Positions 19,674-27,378 of a stretch of DNA of 64,000 nucleotides are shown here, piece after piece (positions within the stretch are counted from its first letter, which is position 1; the number at the start of each line of letters is the position of its first letter). The DNA is taken from the NCBI RefSeq assembly GCF_029910655.1, contig NZ_CP123897.1, positions 3,523,547-3,587,546 of the forward strand, in the 5' to 3' direction. A program made the translations under genes and the position numbers. This stretch comes from Methylomonas sp. UP202 (lineage in GTDB: Bacteria > Pseudomonadota > Gammaproteobacteria > Methylococcales > Methylomonadaceae). The notes under the pieces are model-generated. The model ran no database searches, was not told the origin of the DNA, and worked only from the letters and a program-made list of their open reading frames with translations.

Positions 19674-20996
19674 ATGAAATGTTTGCAGATCACTATGTTA
19701 GCGACCGGCGCGCTGCTGTCTACGGTGGCATCGTCCGCCGATTTATCGCGCATCGAGCACATCCTGGTGATCTATCTGGAAAATCGCAGTTTCGACAATG
19801 TGTTCGGCCTGTTCCCCGGCGCCAACGGCCTCAGCAACGCCCAATCGGCACCGCCGCAAATCGACGAATTCGGTAGGCCCTACGGCACGCTGCCGCCGAT
19901 TCGCAGCGACGGCAAAAACGACGAGCGCTTCCCGGCCGATCTCGCCAACGCCCCATTCGATATAGGCCGTTACATCAGCCCCAACCAACGTCACCCGGAT
20001 CTGACTCACCGGTTTTTCATCCACCAGATGCAAATCAACGCCGGCCGTAACGACCGTTTCGCGCAATTATCGTCGGCCGGCGGACTGACCCAAGGCTACT
20101 ACAATCTGGCCGGTACGGCGCTGTGGCAATATGCCAAGGAGTTCACGCTGGCCGACCATTTTTTCCAGGCGGCTTACGGCGGCTCGTTTTTAAATCATCA
20201 ATGGCTGATCTGCGCCTGCACGCCGCGTTTCGAAAATGCGCCGGACGAAATGTTGCACTGGCAGGCAGACCCGGCCACCGGCAAGCCGGTCGGCGATCCC
20301 AGCGTCACCAGCGACGGCTACGCGGTCGGCACGATACAACCGTTTTTCCCACCGCACGACGACAAACACCCCGAACGGCGTCTGCCGATACAAACCGCGC
20401 CAACCATCGGCGATCGCCTGTCGGACAAGGGCGTGAGTTGGGCCTGGTATGCTGGCGGTTGGGACGACGCCGTGGCCGGCCGCGACCTTGGCGACAACTT
20501 TCAGTACCACCACCAACCCTTTATCTACTACGCCAACTACGCGCCGAACAGCGCCGGCCGCGCCGAGCATTTGCGCGACAAACAGCGCTTGTTCGCGGAC
20601 CTGAAAACCGGCTTTCCGCAAGTCGCGTTTTACAAACCGGTCGGGCGCAGCAACCAACACCCCGGCTACTCCAGCATCCTGGAAGCCGACCGGGATGTTC
20701 GCGACGTGGTCGAAGCAATTCGCGCCAGCCCGATCTGGTCCTCCACCGCCATCGTCATCACCTACGACGAATACGGCGGTTTGTGGGATCACGTCGCCCC
20801 ACCCGAGGGCGACCGTTGGGGACCCGGTACGCGGATTCCGGCCGTCGTGGTTTCGCCGTTCGCGAAAAAACACTACATCGACCACACTCGCTACGACACG
20901 ACGGCCATCCTAAAGCTGATCGAAACCCGCTTCGGCCTGGCGCCGCTCGGCGAACGAGACGCCAACTCGGAAGGCTTGCTGGGCGCGTTCGAATGA
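19674..20996 (+). CDS. Secreted phosphoesterase (acid phosphatase / phospholipase C family)
   Basis: A 440-residue protein of the phosphoesterase family that includes AcpA and non-haemolytic phospholipase C. The ATG at 19674 has GGAG seven bases upstream and opens a Sec signal peptide (TMLATGALLSTVASSA). The family metal and catalytic motif HILVIYLENRSFDNVFG follows, with the later metal-site stretch ITYDEYGGLWDHVAPP and RIPAVVVSPFAKKHYIDHTRYD. It probably acts in the periplasm or outside the cell on phosphomonoesters or phospholipid head groups. Substrate class cannot be decided here. It stands alone, divergent from the small gene at 19194. Confidence 0.88.
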   Translation: MKCLQITMLATGALLSTVASSADLSRIEHILVIYLENRSFDNVFGLFPGANGLSNAQSAPPQIDEFGRPYGTLPPIRSDGKNDERFPADLANAPFDIGRYISPNQRHPDLTHRFFIHQMQINAGRNDRFAQLSSAGGLTQGYYNLAGTALWQYAKEFTLADHFFQAAYGGSFLNHQWLICACTPRFENAPDEMLHWQADPATGKPVGDPSVTSDGYAVGTIQPFFPPHDDKHPERRLPIQTAPTIGDRLSDKGVSWAWYAGGWDDAVAGRDLGDNFQYHHQPFIYYANYAPNSAGRAEHLRDKQRLFADLKTGFPQVAFYKPVGRSNQHPGYSSILEADRDVRDVVEAIRASPIWSSTAIVITYDEYGGLWDHVAPPEGDRWGPGTRIPAVVVSPFAKKHYIDHTRYDTTAILKLIETRFGLAPLGERDANSEGLLGAFE

Positions 20997-21313
20997 ATCG
21001 CCGGATTAATAGGCCCGAAGCAAAACTATCGCCGACCTCGCGCCGATCGCTCGTTGTCGCCCATCCCTGGGTAGCCGCGGTCGCTTTACAGACGAACACG
21101 GCTTTTTATATGAGGCCGATATTTGCACTCCGTTTTCGAGTGGCTTAAGCTCTGCCGCGTCCAGCCGATTCAGGCTTGCCGCCAGTCCGGCGGCTCGCGG
21201 CTCGCCCCCGCCTGTCGATGTCAAGGTTCGGCCGTTTCCGGGACAGAGACGGCGAATTTCCGGTTTTCAGTTAGTATTTGCAATCGTACGCCACCAAGCA
21301 GGGAGACCCTCCG
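20997..21313. other. Intergenic region upstream of the EF-hand protein
   Basis: 317 bp with no supportable gene. The last bases before 21314 contain GGGAG, the ribosome site of the next gene. No convincing promoter or terminator was identified. Confidence 0.45.
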
Positions 21314-23599
21314 ATGAATCAAGCCTATCCACGCCAACCCGCCGAAAAATGGCGTTTCGCCAAACTCGGCGGTTTCGACCAAGTGGAACTGAAGCGCGCC
21401 AGCGATTTACTGGCGCTGCCGGAACTCGATCAGAAATTGTGGGCGGCGCTGAGTTGTCCGACCCACGGTCTGTACTTCGACGAACGCACGCTGCAACTGC
21501 TCGACAGCGACGGCGACGGCCGGATTCGGGTACCGGAGGTGCTGGCGGCGGTACGCTGGGTCGGTAAGGTCTTGAAAAACCCGGCCGATTTGCTGCAACA
21601 AAAAGCCAGCCTGCCGCTGGCGGCGATCAACGACCACGATGAGGAAGGCAAGCAGCTGCTGGCTTGCGCCAAGGAAGTACTGAAAAATCTGGGCAAACCG
21701 CAAGCAAGCGAAATCACCGACGAAGATTTGGCCGACATGGCGAAAATCTTTGCCGAAACCCGTTTTAACGGCGACGGCATCGTCCCGGCCAAAGCCGCCG
21801 ACGACGAAACCGGCCAAGCGGCTATTAGCGACATCATGGCCTGCCAAGGCGAGTTGATCGACCGTTGCGGCGAACCCGGCATCGACGCCGAAAAACTGAC
21901 GCAATTCTTCGCGGACGCCCAGGCCTATTACGACTGGTGGCGGGAATGCGACCGGGAAGCCGCCCAGGTGCGCGGCAACATCGCCGACCCGGAATCGGCG
22001 GCAGCCTCGCTGGACAAAATCAAGGCCAAAATCGACGATTATTTTACCCGTTGCCGGCTGGCGGCCTTCGACGAACGCGCCGCCACGGCACTGAATCCCA
22101 GCGACGCCCGCTACGAACAACTGGCCGGATTCGATCTGGCGCCTGAGCTGGAAGCGGTGGCGCAACTGCCGTTGGCCACCATCGCGCCCGACCGCGATCT
22201 GCCGCTGGGCGGCGGGCTCAATCCGGCCTGGAGCGATGCGTTGGCGCAATTACGCGCCGACGTGCTGACGCCCTTACTCGGCACGCTGGAAAGTTTGAGC
22301 TACGCCCAATGGCGGGACGTACTCGGCCGGTTTGCCGACTACCGGGCCTGGCTGGCGCAAAAGCCGGCCAGCGCGGCCGCCGGCCTGCCGATCGCCAGCG
22401 TCAAAACCTATCTGGAAAGCGGCACCCAAGCCAAGCTGGCGGCGTTGATCGAACAGGATCTGGCCCTGAAGGCCGAAGCCGACGCGATCGACGGCCTGAG
22501 CCGCTTGCTGCACTATCACCGCGACCTGTACCGGCTGCTGAACAACTTCGTCTCCTTCCGCGATTTTTACACCGCCGAGCCGCACGCGATCTTTCAGGCC
22601 GGTACCTTGTATCTGGACGGCCGGGCTTGCCGTCTGTGCGTTAAGGTCGACGACGTCGCCACCCACGGCAAACTGGCCGAACTGAGCAAGATTTTTCTGG
22701 CGTACTGCGAATGCCGACGCCAGGGCAGCAGCGAGAAACTGACGATTGCCGCCGCGTTCACCGACGGCGACAGCGACAATTTGCGGGTCGGCCGCAACGG
22801 CGTGTTTTACGACCGCGCCGGACAGGACTGGGACGCGACCGTCGTTAAGATTATCGAAAACCCGATCAGCATCCAGCAAGCCTTCTGGGCTCCCTATAAA
22901 CGGGTGGCACGGATGATTAACGAACAATTGGAAAAAAGCGCCAGCGCCCGCGACAAGGCGGCCCACGAAGGCGCATTCAAGGGTATCAACGAAGCCGGCG
23001 CACAGGCCGGCGAAGGCAAGGCGCCGGCCGCGACCGCTTTCGACGTCGGCAAGTTCGCCGGGATCTTCGCGGCCATAGGTCTGGCGATCGGCGCGATCGG
23101 CACCGCGCTGGCTTCGGTATTTAGCGGCTTTTTGGCCTTGCAATGGTGGCAAATGCCGCTGGTGATCGCCGGCATCATGATGGCGGTTTCCGGACCATCG
23201 ATGTTCATCGCCTTTCTGAAACTACGCCAACGCAATCTGGCGCCGTTGCTGGACGCCTGCGGCTGGGCGGTCAACGCCAAGGCCTACATCAACATTCCGT
23301 TCGGCCATTTGCTGACCGACGTCGCCAAACTACCCAAGGACGCCGAAACCCATCTGGCCGATCCGTTCGGCGAAAAACCCAGCCGCTGGCCCGCGCTGTT
23401 GTTGCTGCTCGCGTTGCTGGCCGGCGCCGGCTGGGCTTGGCGACAAGGCTATATCGGACCCGCTACCGCCCCGCCGACCGCTGACGAAACCCCGGCAACC
23501 GCACCGGCGCCGGCGAACGGGCCGATCGCACCGCCAGGGCCGGCGACCCCAACGCCCGCGCCGGAAGCCGCCAAACCAACCGCGAAACCCGCCAAATAA
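21314..23599 (+). CDS. Large EF-hand-containing membrane protein, unknown function
   Basis: A 761-residue protein. The ATG at 21314 is preceded by GGGAG; an upstream in-frame start at 21278 has no such site. A textbook EF-hand loop DSDGDGRIRVPE lies at residues 64-75 (acidic at 1, 3, 5, Gly at 6, Glu at 12). A second, degenerate loop-like NGDGIV lies near residue 155. The long middle is soluble and mostly helical. Hydrophobic segments near the C-terminus (FAGIFAAIGLAIGAIGTALA; MPLVIAGIMMAVSGPSMFIA; ALLLLLALLAGAGWAW) imply membrane anchoring, and the tail is Pro/Ala-rich. Ca2+ binding is inferred from the loop alone. Family function not known to me. It is convergent with ppk2, 10 bp away. Confidence 0.75.
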   Translation: MNQAYPRQPAEKWRFAKLGGFDQVELKRASDLLALPELDQKLWAALSCPTHGLYFDERTLQLLDSDGDGRIRVPEVLAAVRWVGKVLKNPADLLQQKASLPLAAINDHDEEGKQLLACAKEVLKNLGKPQASEITDEDLADMAKIFAETRFNGDGIVPAKAADDETGQAAISDIMACQGELIDRCGEPGIDAEKLTQFFADAQAYYDWWRECDREAAQVRGNIADPESAAASLDKIKAKIDDYFTRCRLAAFDERAATALNPSDARYEQLAGFDLAPELEAVAQLPLATIAPDRDLPLGGGLNPAWSDALAQLRADVLTPLLGTLESLSYAQWRDVLGRFADYRAWLAQKPASAAAGLPIASVKTYLESGTQAKLAALIEQDLALKAEADAIDGLSRLLHYHRDLYRLLNNFVSFRDFYTAEPHAIFQAGTLYLDGRACRLCVKVDDVATHGKLAELSKIFLAYCECRRQGSSEKLTIAAAFTDGDSDNLRVGRNGVFYDRAGQDWDATVVKIIENPISIQQAFWAPYKRVARMINEQLEKSASARDKAAHEGAFKGINEAGAQAGEGKAPAATAFDVGKFAGIFAAIGLAIGAIGTALASVFSGFLALQWWQMPLVIAGIMMAVSGPSMFIAFLKLRQRNLAPLLDACGWAVNAKAYINIPFGHLLTDVAKLPKDAETHLADPFGEKPSRWPALLLLLALLAGAGWAWRQGYIGPATAPPTADETPATAPAPANGPIAPPGPATPTPAPEAAKPTAKPAK

Positions 23600-23609
23600 C
23601 GGTCGCCGG

Positions 23610-24383
23610 CTAAGGCGCGATCATGCCGTTATGCAAATAGCTTTCTTCGTAGTTGAAGACGATATTGCCGTCCGGCAAGATCAGTTCCTCGTCGCGGCCC
23701 TTGTAATCCAGTCGCGACAATAAATCCTTGATAATGTTGACGCGCGCCGCCTGCTTGTCGTCGGCGCGCACCACGGTCCAGGGTGCCGATAGATGATGGG
23801 TCCGGGCGAACATGATGTTGCGCGCCTCGCTGTATTGGCGCCAATGCTTTTGGGCGGCTTTGTCGATCGGGCTGATCTTCCATTGTTTCAGCGGATCGTC
23901 CAGCCGCGCCTTCAGACGCTTTTTTTGCTCTTCCTTACTGATATCCAGATAGTACTTAAATAGCTTGATGCCGGAACGCACCAGCAATTGCTCGTAATGC
24001 GCGACGGTTTCGATGAACTCGTGGTAATCGGCGTCGCTGCAAAATCCCATGACCCGTTCCACGCCGGCCCGGTTGTACCAACTGCGGTTGAACAGCACCA
24101 TTTCTTGCGCGGCCGGCAGATGCTCGGTATAGCGCTGAAAATACCAGCTCCCCAGGTCGCGATCCGACGGTTTGCCCAAGGCCACCACTCGAGTCTCGCG
24201 CGGGCTCAGATGCTGAATGATGCGCTTGATGGTGCCGTCCTTGCCACCGGCGTCCCGGCCCTCGAACAGGATCAAAATCTTATCGCCGTGCTTGATGATA
24301 TGGCTTTGCAGTTTGACCAGTTCTACCTGCAACTGCCGCAGCACGTCCTTGTAATTCGGTCGTTCGGATTTCTTTTTGCCCAT
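23610..24383 (-). CDS. ppk2: Polyphosphate kinase 2
   Basis: A 257-residue PPK2-family enzyme that transfers phosphate between polyphosphate and nucleotides. The P-loop stretch LFEGRDAGGKDGTIKRI (about residues 38-54), the lid/Walker B region LFNRSWYNRAGVERVMGF, and YYLDISKEEQKKRLKARLDDPLKQWK are all family hallmarks. The start is the ATG at 24383 (MGKKKSERPN), with GAGG upstream; a 53-residue extension in the same frame is not supported. Single-domain length fits one-domain PPK2, but direction (ADP or AMP phosphorylation) is not decidable. It is divergent from the nitrate operon; the two share a 400-bp upstream region. Confidence 0.92.
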   Translation of the reverse strand: MGKKKSERPNYKDVLRQLQVELVKLQSHIIKHGDKILILFEGRDAGGKDGTIKRIIQHLSPRETRVVALGKPSDRDLGSWYFQRYTEHLPAAQEMVLFNRSWYNRAGVERVMGFCSDADYHEFIETVAHYEQLLVRSGIKLFKYYLDISKEEQKKRLKARLDDPLKQWKISPIDKAAQKHWRQYSEARNIMFARTHHLSAPWTVVRADDKQAARVNIIKDLLSRLDYKGRDEELILPDGNIVFNYEESYLHNGMIAP

Positions 24384-24452
24384 GGCTGCATCCTCGAAAG
24401 TGAATTGGCTGACTACCAGTGTAGCGGTTTCGCCGCATCGCGCTATCGTTCC

Positions 24453-24467
24453 GCACCACAAGCGTGC
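24453..24467 (+). promoter_or_regulatory. Candidate NtrC-binding dyad
   Basis: GCAC-N7-GTGC (24453-24467), the half-site spacing of the NtrC consensus TGCACC-N5-GGTGCA. It lies about 180-190 bp upstream of the predicted sigma-54 transcription start, a usual enhancer distance. A single match of this kind can occur by chance; position and pathway context raise its value. Confidence 0.4.
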
Positions 24468-24618
24468 AAAATGTCGTAAACCGTACCGATTGAGTGCAAC
24501 TTTGATCCCACTTGGCCACACACCGACAAGCCACACCGACAACCGCGACCGACCGAACTCAAGTCATATTATTGATTTTTAATTAAATTATCGCAAAGCG
24601 ACTCAGAAATATCGGTTT

Positions 24619-24634
24619 TGGCATCCGAATTGCT
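24619..24634 (+). promoter_or_regulatory. Sigma-54 (-24/-12) promoter of the nitrate operon
   Basis: TGGCAT-N5-TTGCT at 24619-24634, with GG and GC separated by exactly 10 bases. It matches the sigma-54 consensus TGGCAC-N5-TTGCW except for one T. Predicted transcription start is around 24645, four bases before the first leader hairpin and about 140 bp before the nrtA ATG. Sigma-54 promoters need an activator such as NtrC, which suits nitrogen-limitation control. Confidence 0.7.
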
Positions 24635-24648
24635 TTCGGGCTAACGTA

Positions 24649-24692
24649 GCTCCGTGATAGGAGCCGACTGAATTTAGGCTCGACGTAGAGCC
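24649..24692 (+). ncRNA. Leader RNA with two hexaloop hairpins (ANTAR-type candidate)
   Basis: Two consecutive hairpins, each with a perfect 5-bp stem and six-base loop: GCTCC/GGAGC closing GTGATA (24649-24664) and GGCTC/GAGCC closing GACGTA (24677-24692), separated by 12 bases. They lie between the predicted transcription start and the leader terminator, as the paired hexaloop target of ANTAR antiterminators (NasR, NasT) does in nitrate operons. The usual A at loop position 1 and G at position 4, as I recall the consensus, are only partly met: the second loop has G4, the first has neither. Confidence 0.5.
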
Positions 24693-24700
24693 GACAGACA

Positions 24701-24752
24701 AAGGCGTCTAACTCTCGTTTCGGTAACGAAACGGGGTAGACGCCTTTTTTTT
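24701..24752 (+). terminator. Leader terminator (attenuator) of the nitrate operon
   Basis: Outer stem AAGGCGTCTA (24701-24710) pairs perfectly with 24737-24746. A nested 7-bp stem CGTTTCG/CGAAACG closes a GTAA tetraloop (24716-24733), and a run of eight T's covers 24745-24752. It stands 34 bp before the nrtA start codon and inside the predicted transcript, so it must be read through for the operon to be expressed. The upstream neighbour ppk2 is divergent, so the hairpin is not terminating an upstream gene. Confidence 0.88.
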
Positions 24753-24785
24753 GGCCTGACTTTTTCAAACCCACGGGAATCCGCC

Positions 24786-26171
24786 ATGACTTATCGCACG
24801 ACATTCGCTCCGAAATCTCTGATCGCGGCCTTGGCTACGCTGATCGCCGCCGGCCTGGCCGGTTCGGCCTGGGCGGCCGGCAAGCCGGAAAAAGAAGACC
24901 TGAAATTCGGCTTCATAAAACTGACCGACATGGCGCCGTTGGCCGTCGCCGCCGAGAAAGGCTTTTTCGAGGACGAAGGCCTGTTCGTGCAACTGGAAGC
25001 CCAAGCCAATTGGAAAGTGGTAATGGACCGGGTCGTCAACGGCGAACTGGACGGTTCGCACATGCTGGCGCCGGCGCCGCTGGCGGCCAGCATCGGCTTC
25101 GGCACCAAGGCCGACATCGTGACTGCCTTCAGCATGGGTTTTAACGGCAACGCCATCACCATTTCCAACGACATCTGGAAGCAAATGAAGCCCAACGTGC
25201 CGATGGACGGCGGCAAACCGGTTCACCCGATCAAAGCCGACGCGTTAAAACCGGTCGTGGACAAATACAAGGCCGAAGGCAAGCCGTTCAACATGGCGAT
25301 GACCTTCCCGGCCGGCTCGCACAATCTGAAACTGCGCTACTGGCTGGCGGCCGGCGGCATCCATCCCGGTTTCTACGCACCGCCCCAAGACATTTCCGGC
25401 CAGATCAACGCCGACGCACTGCTGTCGGTAACGCCGCCGCCGCAAATGCCGGCCACTCTGGAATCCGGCACCATCTTCGGCTATTGCGTCGGCGAACCAT
25501 GGAATCAGCAAGCGGTATTCAAAGGCATCGGCGTGCCGGTGATCACCGACGAGGAACTGTGGAAAGACACGCCGGAAAAAGTCTTCGGCGTCACCAAGAC
25601 CTGGGCCGATAAATACCCAAACACCTATCTGGCGGTGACCAAGGCGCTGATCCGCGCCTCGATCTGGCTGGACGCCGAGAACAACAAAAACCGCAAGGAA
25701 GCCATCGAAATGCTGTCGCAAAAACAATACGTCGGCGCCGACGTCGAGGTACTGGCGGCCAGCATGAACGGCAGCTTCGAGTACGAGAAAGGCGACAAGC
25801 GTTCGCTACCCGACTTCAACACCTTTTTCCGCCACGGCGCCAGCTATCCATCCTACGGCAGCGCGGTCTGGTATCTGACCCAATTGCGCCGCTGGGGCAT
25901 GATCAACGAAGCCAAACCGGACAACTGGTATCTGGAAACCGCGAAAAATGTCTACCGCCCCGACATTTATCTGGCCGCGGCGAAGGAGCTCGTCGCCGAA
26001 GGCAAGGCCAAGGCCGAGGACTTTCCGGCCGACACCGCCATCAAGCCTTCGCAAAACTTCTTCATCGACAAAGTACCGTTCGATGCCAATAAGCCCAACG
26101 ATTATCTGGCCAAGTTCGCGATCGGCTTGAAAGGCAAACAAACAGTTTCCGGCGGCAAGGTCGTCGACTAA
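24786..26171 (+). CDS. nrtA: Nitrate ABC transporter substrate-binding protein
   Basis: A 461-residue periplasmic solute-binding protein of the NrtA/CmpA type. A Sec signal peptide (LIAALATLIAAGLAGSAWA, cleavage near residue 31) precedes the mature start. The fold opens with LKFGFIKLTDMAPLAVAAEKGFFEDEGL, typical of nitrate and bicarbonate binding members. NrtB-type permease and fused ATPases follow in the same direction, and a nitrate reductase lies further down, so nitrate (or nitrite) is the likely ligand rather than bicarbonate or cyanate. No lipobox was seen, unlike cyanobacterial NrtA. Its expression is probably gated by the leader terminator just upstream. Confidence 0.88.
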   Translation: MTYRTTFAPKSLIAALATLIAAGLAGSAWAAGKPEKEDLKFGFIKLTDMAPLAVAAEKGFFEDEGLFVQLEAQANWKVVMDRVVNGELDGSHMLAPAPLAASIGFGTKADIVTAFSMGFNGNAITISNDIWKQMKPNVPMDGGKPVHPIKADALKPVVDKYKAEGKPFNMAMTFPAGSHNLKLRYWLAAGGIHPGFYAPPQDISGQINADALLSVTPPPQMPATLESGTIFGYCVGEPWNQQAVFKGIGVPVITDEELWKDTPEKVFGVTKTWADKYPNTYLAVTKALIRASIWLDAENNKNRKEAIEMLSQKQYVGADVEVLAASMNGSFEYEKGDKRSLPDFNTFFRHGASYPSYGSAVWYLTQLRRWGMINEAKPDNWYLETAKNVYRPDIYLAAAKELVAEGKAKAEDFPADTAIKPSQNFFIDKVPFDANKPNDYLAKFAIGLKGKQTVSGGKVVD

Positions 26172-26209
26172 GAACCTTTGGTGGGTGCTCAAAAGCAGGG
26201 ACGCGATTT

Positions 26210-26231
26210 GATGCAGGGAGGCATCTTTTTT
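26210..26231 (+). terminator. Weak hexaloop hairpin followed by six T's
   Basis: GATGC/GCATC (26210-26214 and 26221-26225) closes the loop AGGGAG and is followed by TTTTTT (26226-26231), 39 bp after the nrtA stop codon. The stem is only 5 bp, so termination would be partial at best. It may lower expression of the permease and ATPase genes relative to the binding protein. Confidence 0.35.
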
Positions 26232-26258
26232 ACCAACCGAAATTTTGCAGCAAGCGCA

Positions 26259-26327
26259 GGGTACCCACCGCGTACCTTGCCAGCCGATCCGATTGTCAAG
26301 ACCGAAAAAAGGTACGCGGTGCGTATC
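26259..26327. repeat. Paired palindromic repeat between nrtA and nrtB
   Basis: GGGTACCCACCGCGTACCTT at 26259-26278 and, in reverse complement with two mismatches, AAGGTACGCGGTGCGTATC at 26309-26327. The arms are about 19 bp with a 30-base loop, and each arm is itself a partial palindrome of the form GGTACGC-N3-GCGTACC. A second pair of the same family lies at 29139-29206. It probably belongs to a dispersed REP/MITE-like repeat and forms a hairpin in the nrt message. Confidence 0.75.
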
Positions 26328-26354
26328 TACGACATCACATACAGAGGTATCCAG

Positions 26355-27368
26355 ATGACTAACAAACTCATCAAATTCTTCAACATCACCGGCCTGACCT
26401 GGTTCGTGCCGCTGGTCAAAATCGCCGCCGGCGAAAATCCGGCCCAACAACTGCGGCAACTGTTCTTGGTAATGGGCGTGCCGATGATTGCCTTCGCGCT
26501 GTTTCTGGGACTGTGGAGCGTGTCGGCCTCCGGTGTCAATACCAGCCTGGGCACGATTCCAGGTCCGGTCGCGGTGTGGGACGAAGTCGGCGGTCTGATA
26601 GCCGAACACACCGCCGAACAAACCAAGAAGGCCGAGTTCTACCAGCGCCAAGCCCAGCGCAATAAGGAAAAGCTGGCCGAAGACCCCAAAGCCGACATTA
26701 AAACCCGGCCTTACACCGGTAAACCGACCTATCTCGACAAAATCCTGACCAGTCTGCGCACCGTGTTCGCCGGCTTCGTCATCGCGACCTTGATCGCGGT
26801 GCCGATCGGTATCCTGTGCGGCATGAGCCCGGTGCTCAATACCGCCTTCAATCCGTTGATCCAGATTTTCAAACCGGTATCGCCGTTGGCCTGGCTGCCC
26901 ATCGTCACGCTGGTGGTCAGCGCCGCCTACGTGACGACCGACGACTCCTGGTTCGAGAAATCCTTCATCACCTCGGCGATTACCGTGACCTTATGCTCGC
27001 TATGGCCGACGCTGATCAACACCGCCGTCGGCGTGTCGTCCATCGATCGCGACCTGGTCAACGTCGGCAAGGTATTGCGGCTGGACTGGATGACCCAGAT
27101 CAAGCGCATCATTCTGCCGTCGGCCCTGCCCTTCATTTTCACCGGCATGCGCTTGTCGCTGGGCGTGGGCTGGATGGTGCTGATCGCCGCCGAAATGCTG
27201 GCGCAGAATCCGGGTCTGGGTAAGTTCGTTTGGGACGAGTTCCAAAACGGCAGTTCCAATTCGCTAAGCCGCATCATGGTGGCGGTGTTCACGATCGGCT
27301 TCATCGGCTTCGCGCTGGACCGCATCATGCACTCGTTGCAAAACCTATTCTCTTTCCAAAAAGTGTAA
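26355..27368 (+). CDS. nrtB: Nitrate ABC transporter permease
   Basis: A 337-residue inner-membrane permease. The ATG at 26355 has AGAGG at seven-base spacing; the in-frame upstream stretch is the repeat region and is not coding. A first membrane segment ([20 protein letters not shown]) precedes an insert rich in Lys/Glu (about 85-125), then five more segments. The cytoplasmic EAA-type loop [20 protein letters not shown], followed by [20 protein letters not shown], docks the ATPases. It resembles NrtB/CmpB/TauC-type permeases. It lies 183 bp after nrtA and 10 bp before the ATPase gene. Confidence 0.88.
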   Translation: MTNKLIKFFNITGLTWFVPLVKIAAGENPAQQLRQLFLVMGVPMIAFALFLGLWSVSASGVNTSLGTIPGPVAVWDEVGGLIAEHTAEQTKKAEFYQRQAQRNKEKLAEDPKADIKTRPYTGKPTYLDKILTSLRTVFAGFVIATLIAVPIGILCGMSPVLNTAFNPLIQIFKPVSPLAWLPIVTLVVSAAYVTTDDSWFEKSFITSAITVTLCSLWPTLINTAVGVSSIDRDLVNVGKVLRLDWMTQIKRIILPSALPFIFTGMRLSLGVGWMVLIAAEMLAQNPGLGKFVWDEFQNGSSNSLSRIMVAVFTIGFIGFALDRIMHSLQNLFSFQKV

Positions 27369-27378
27369 GGCCGCCGCC

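Noticed and set aside
24556-24575. FNR-box-like TTGAT-N4-AATTA upstream of the nitrate operon
   Set aside because: Only one half-site fits TTGAT-N4-ATCAA, so it is not enough to claim FNR control.
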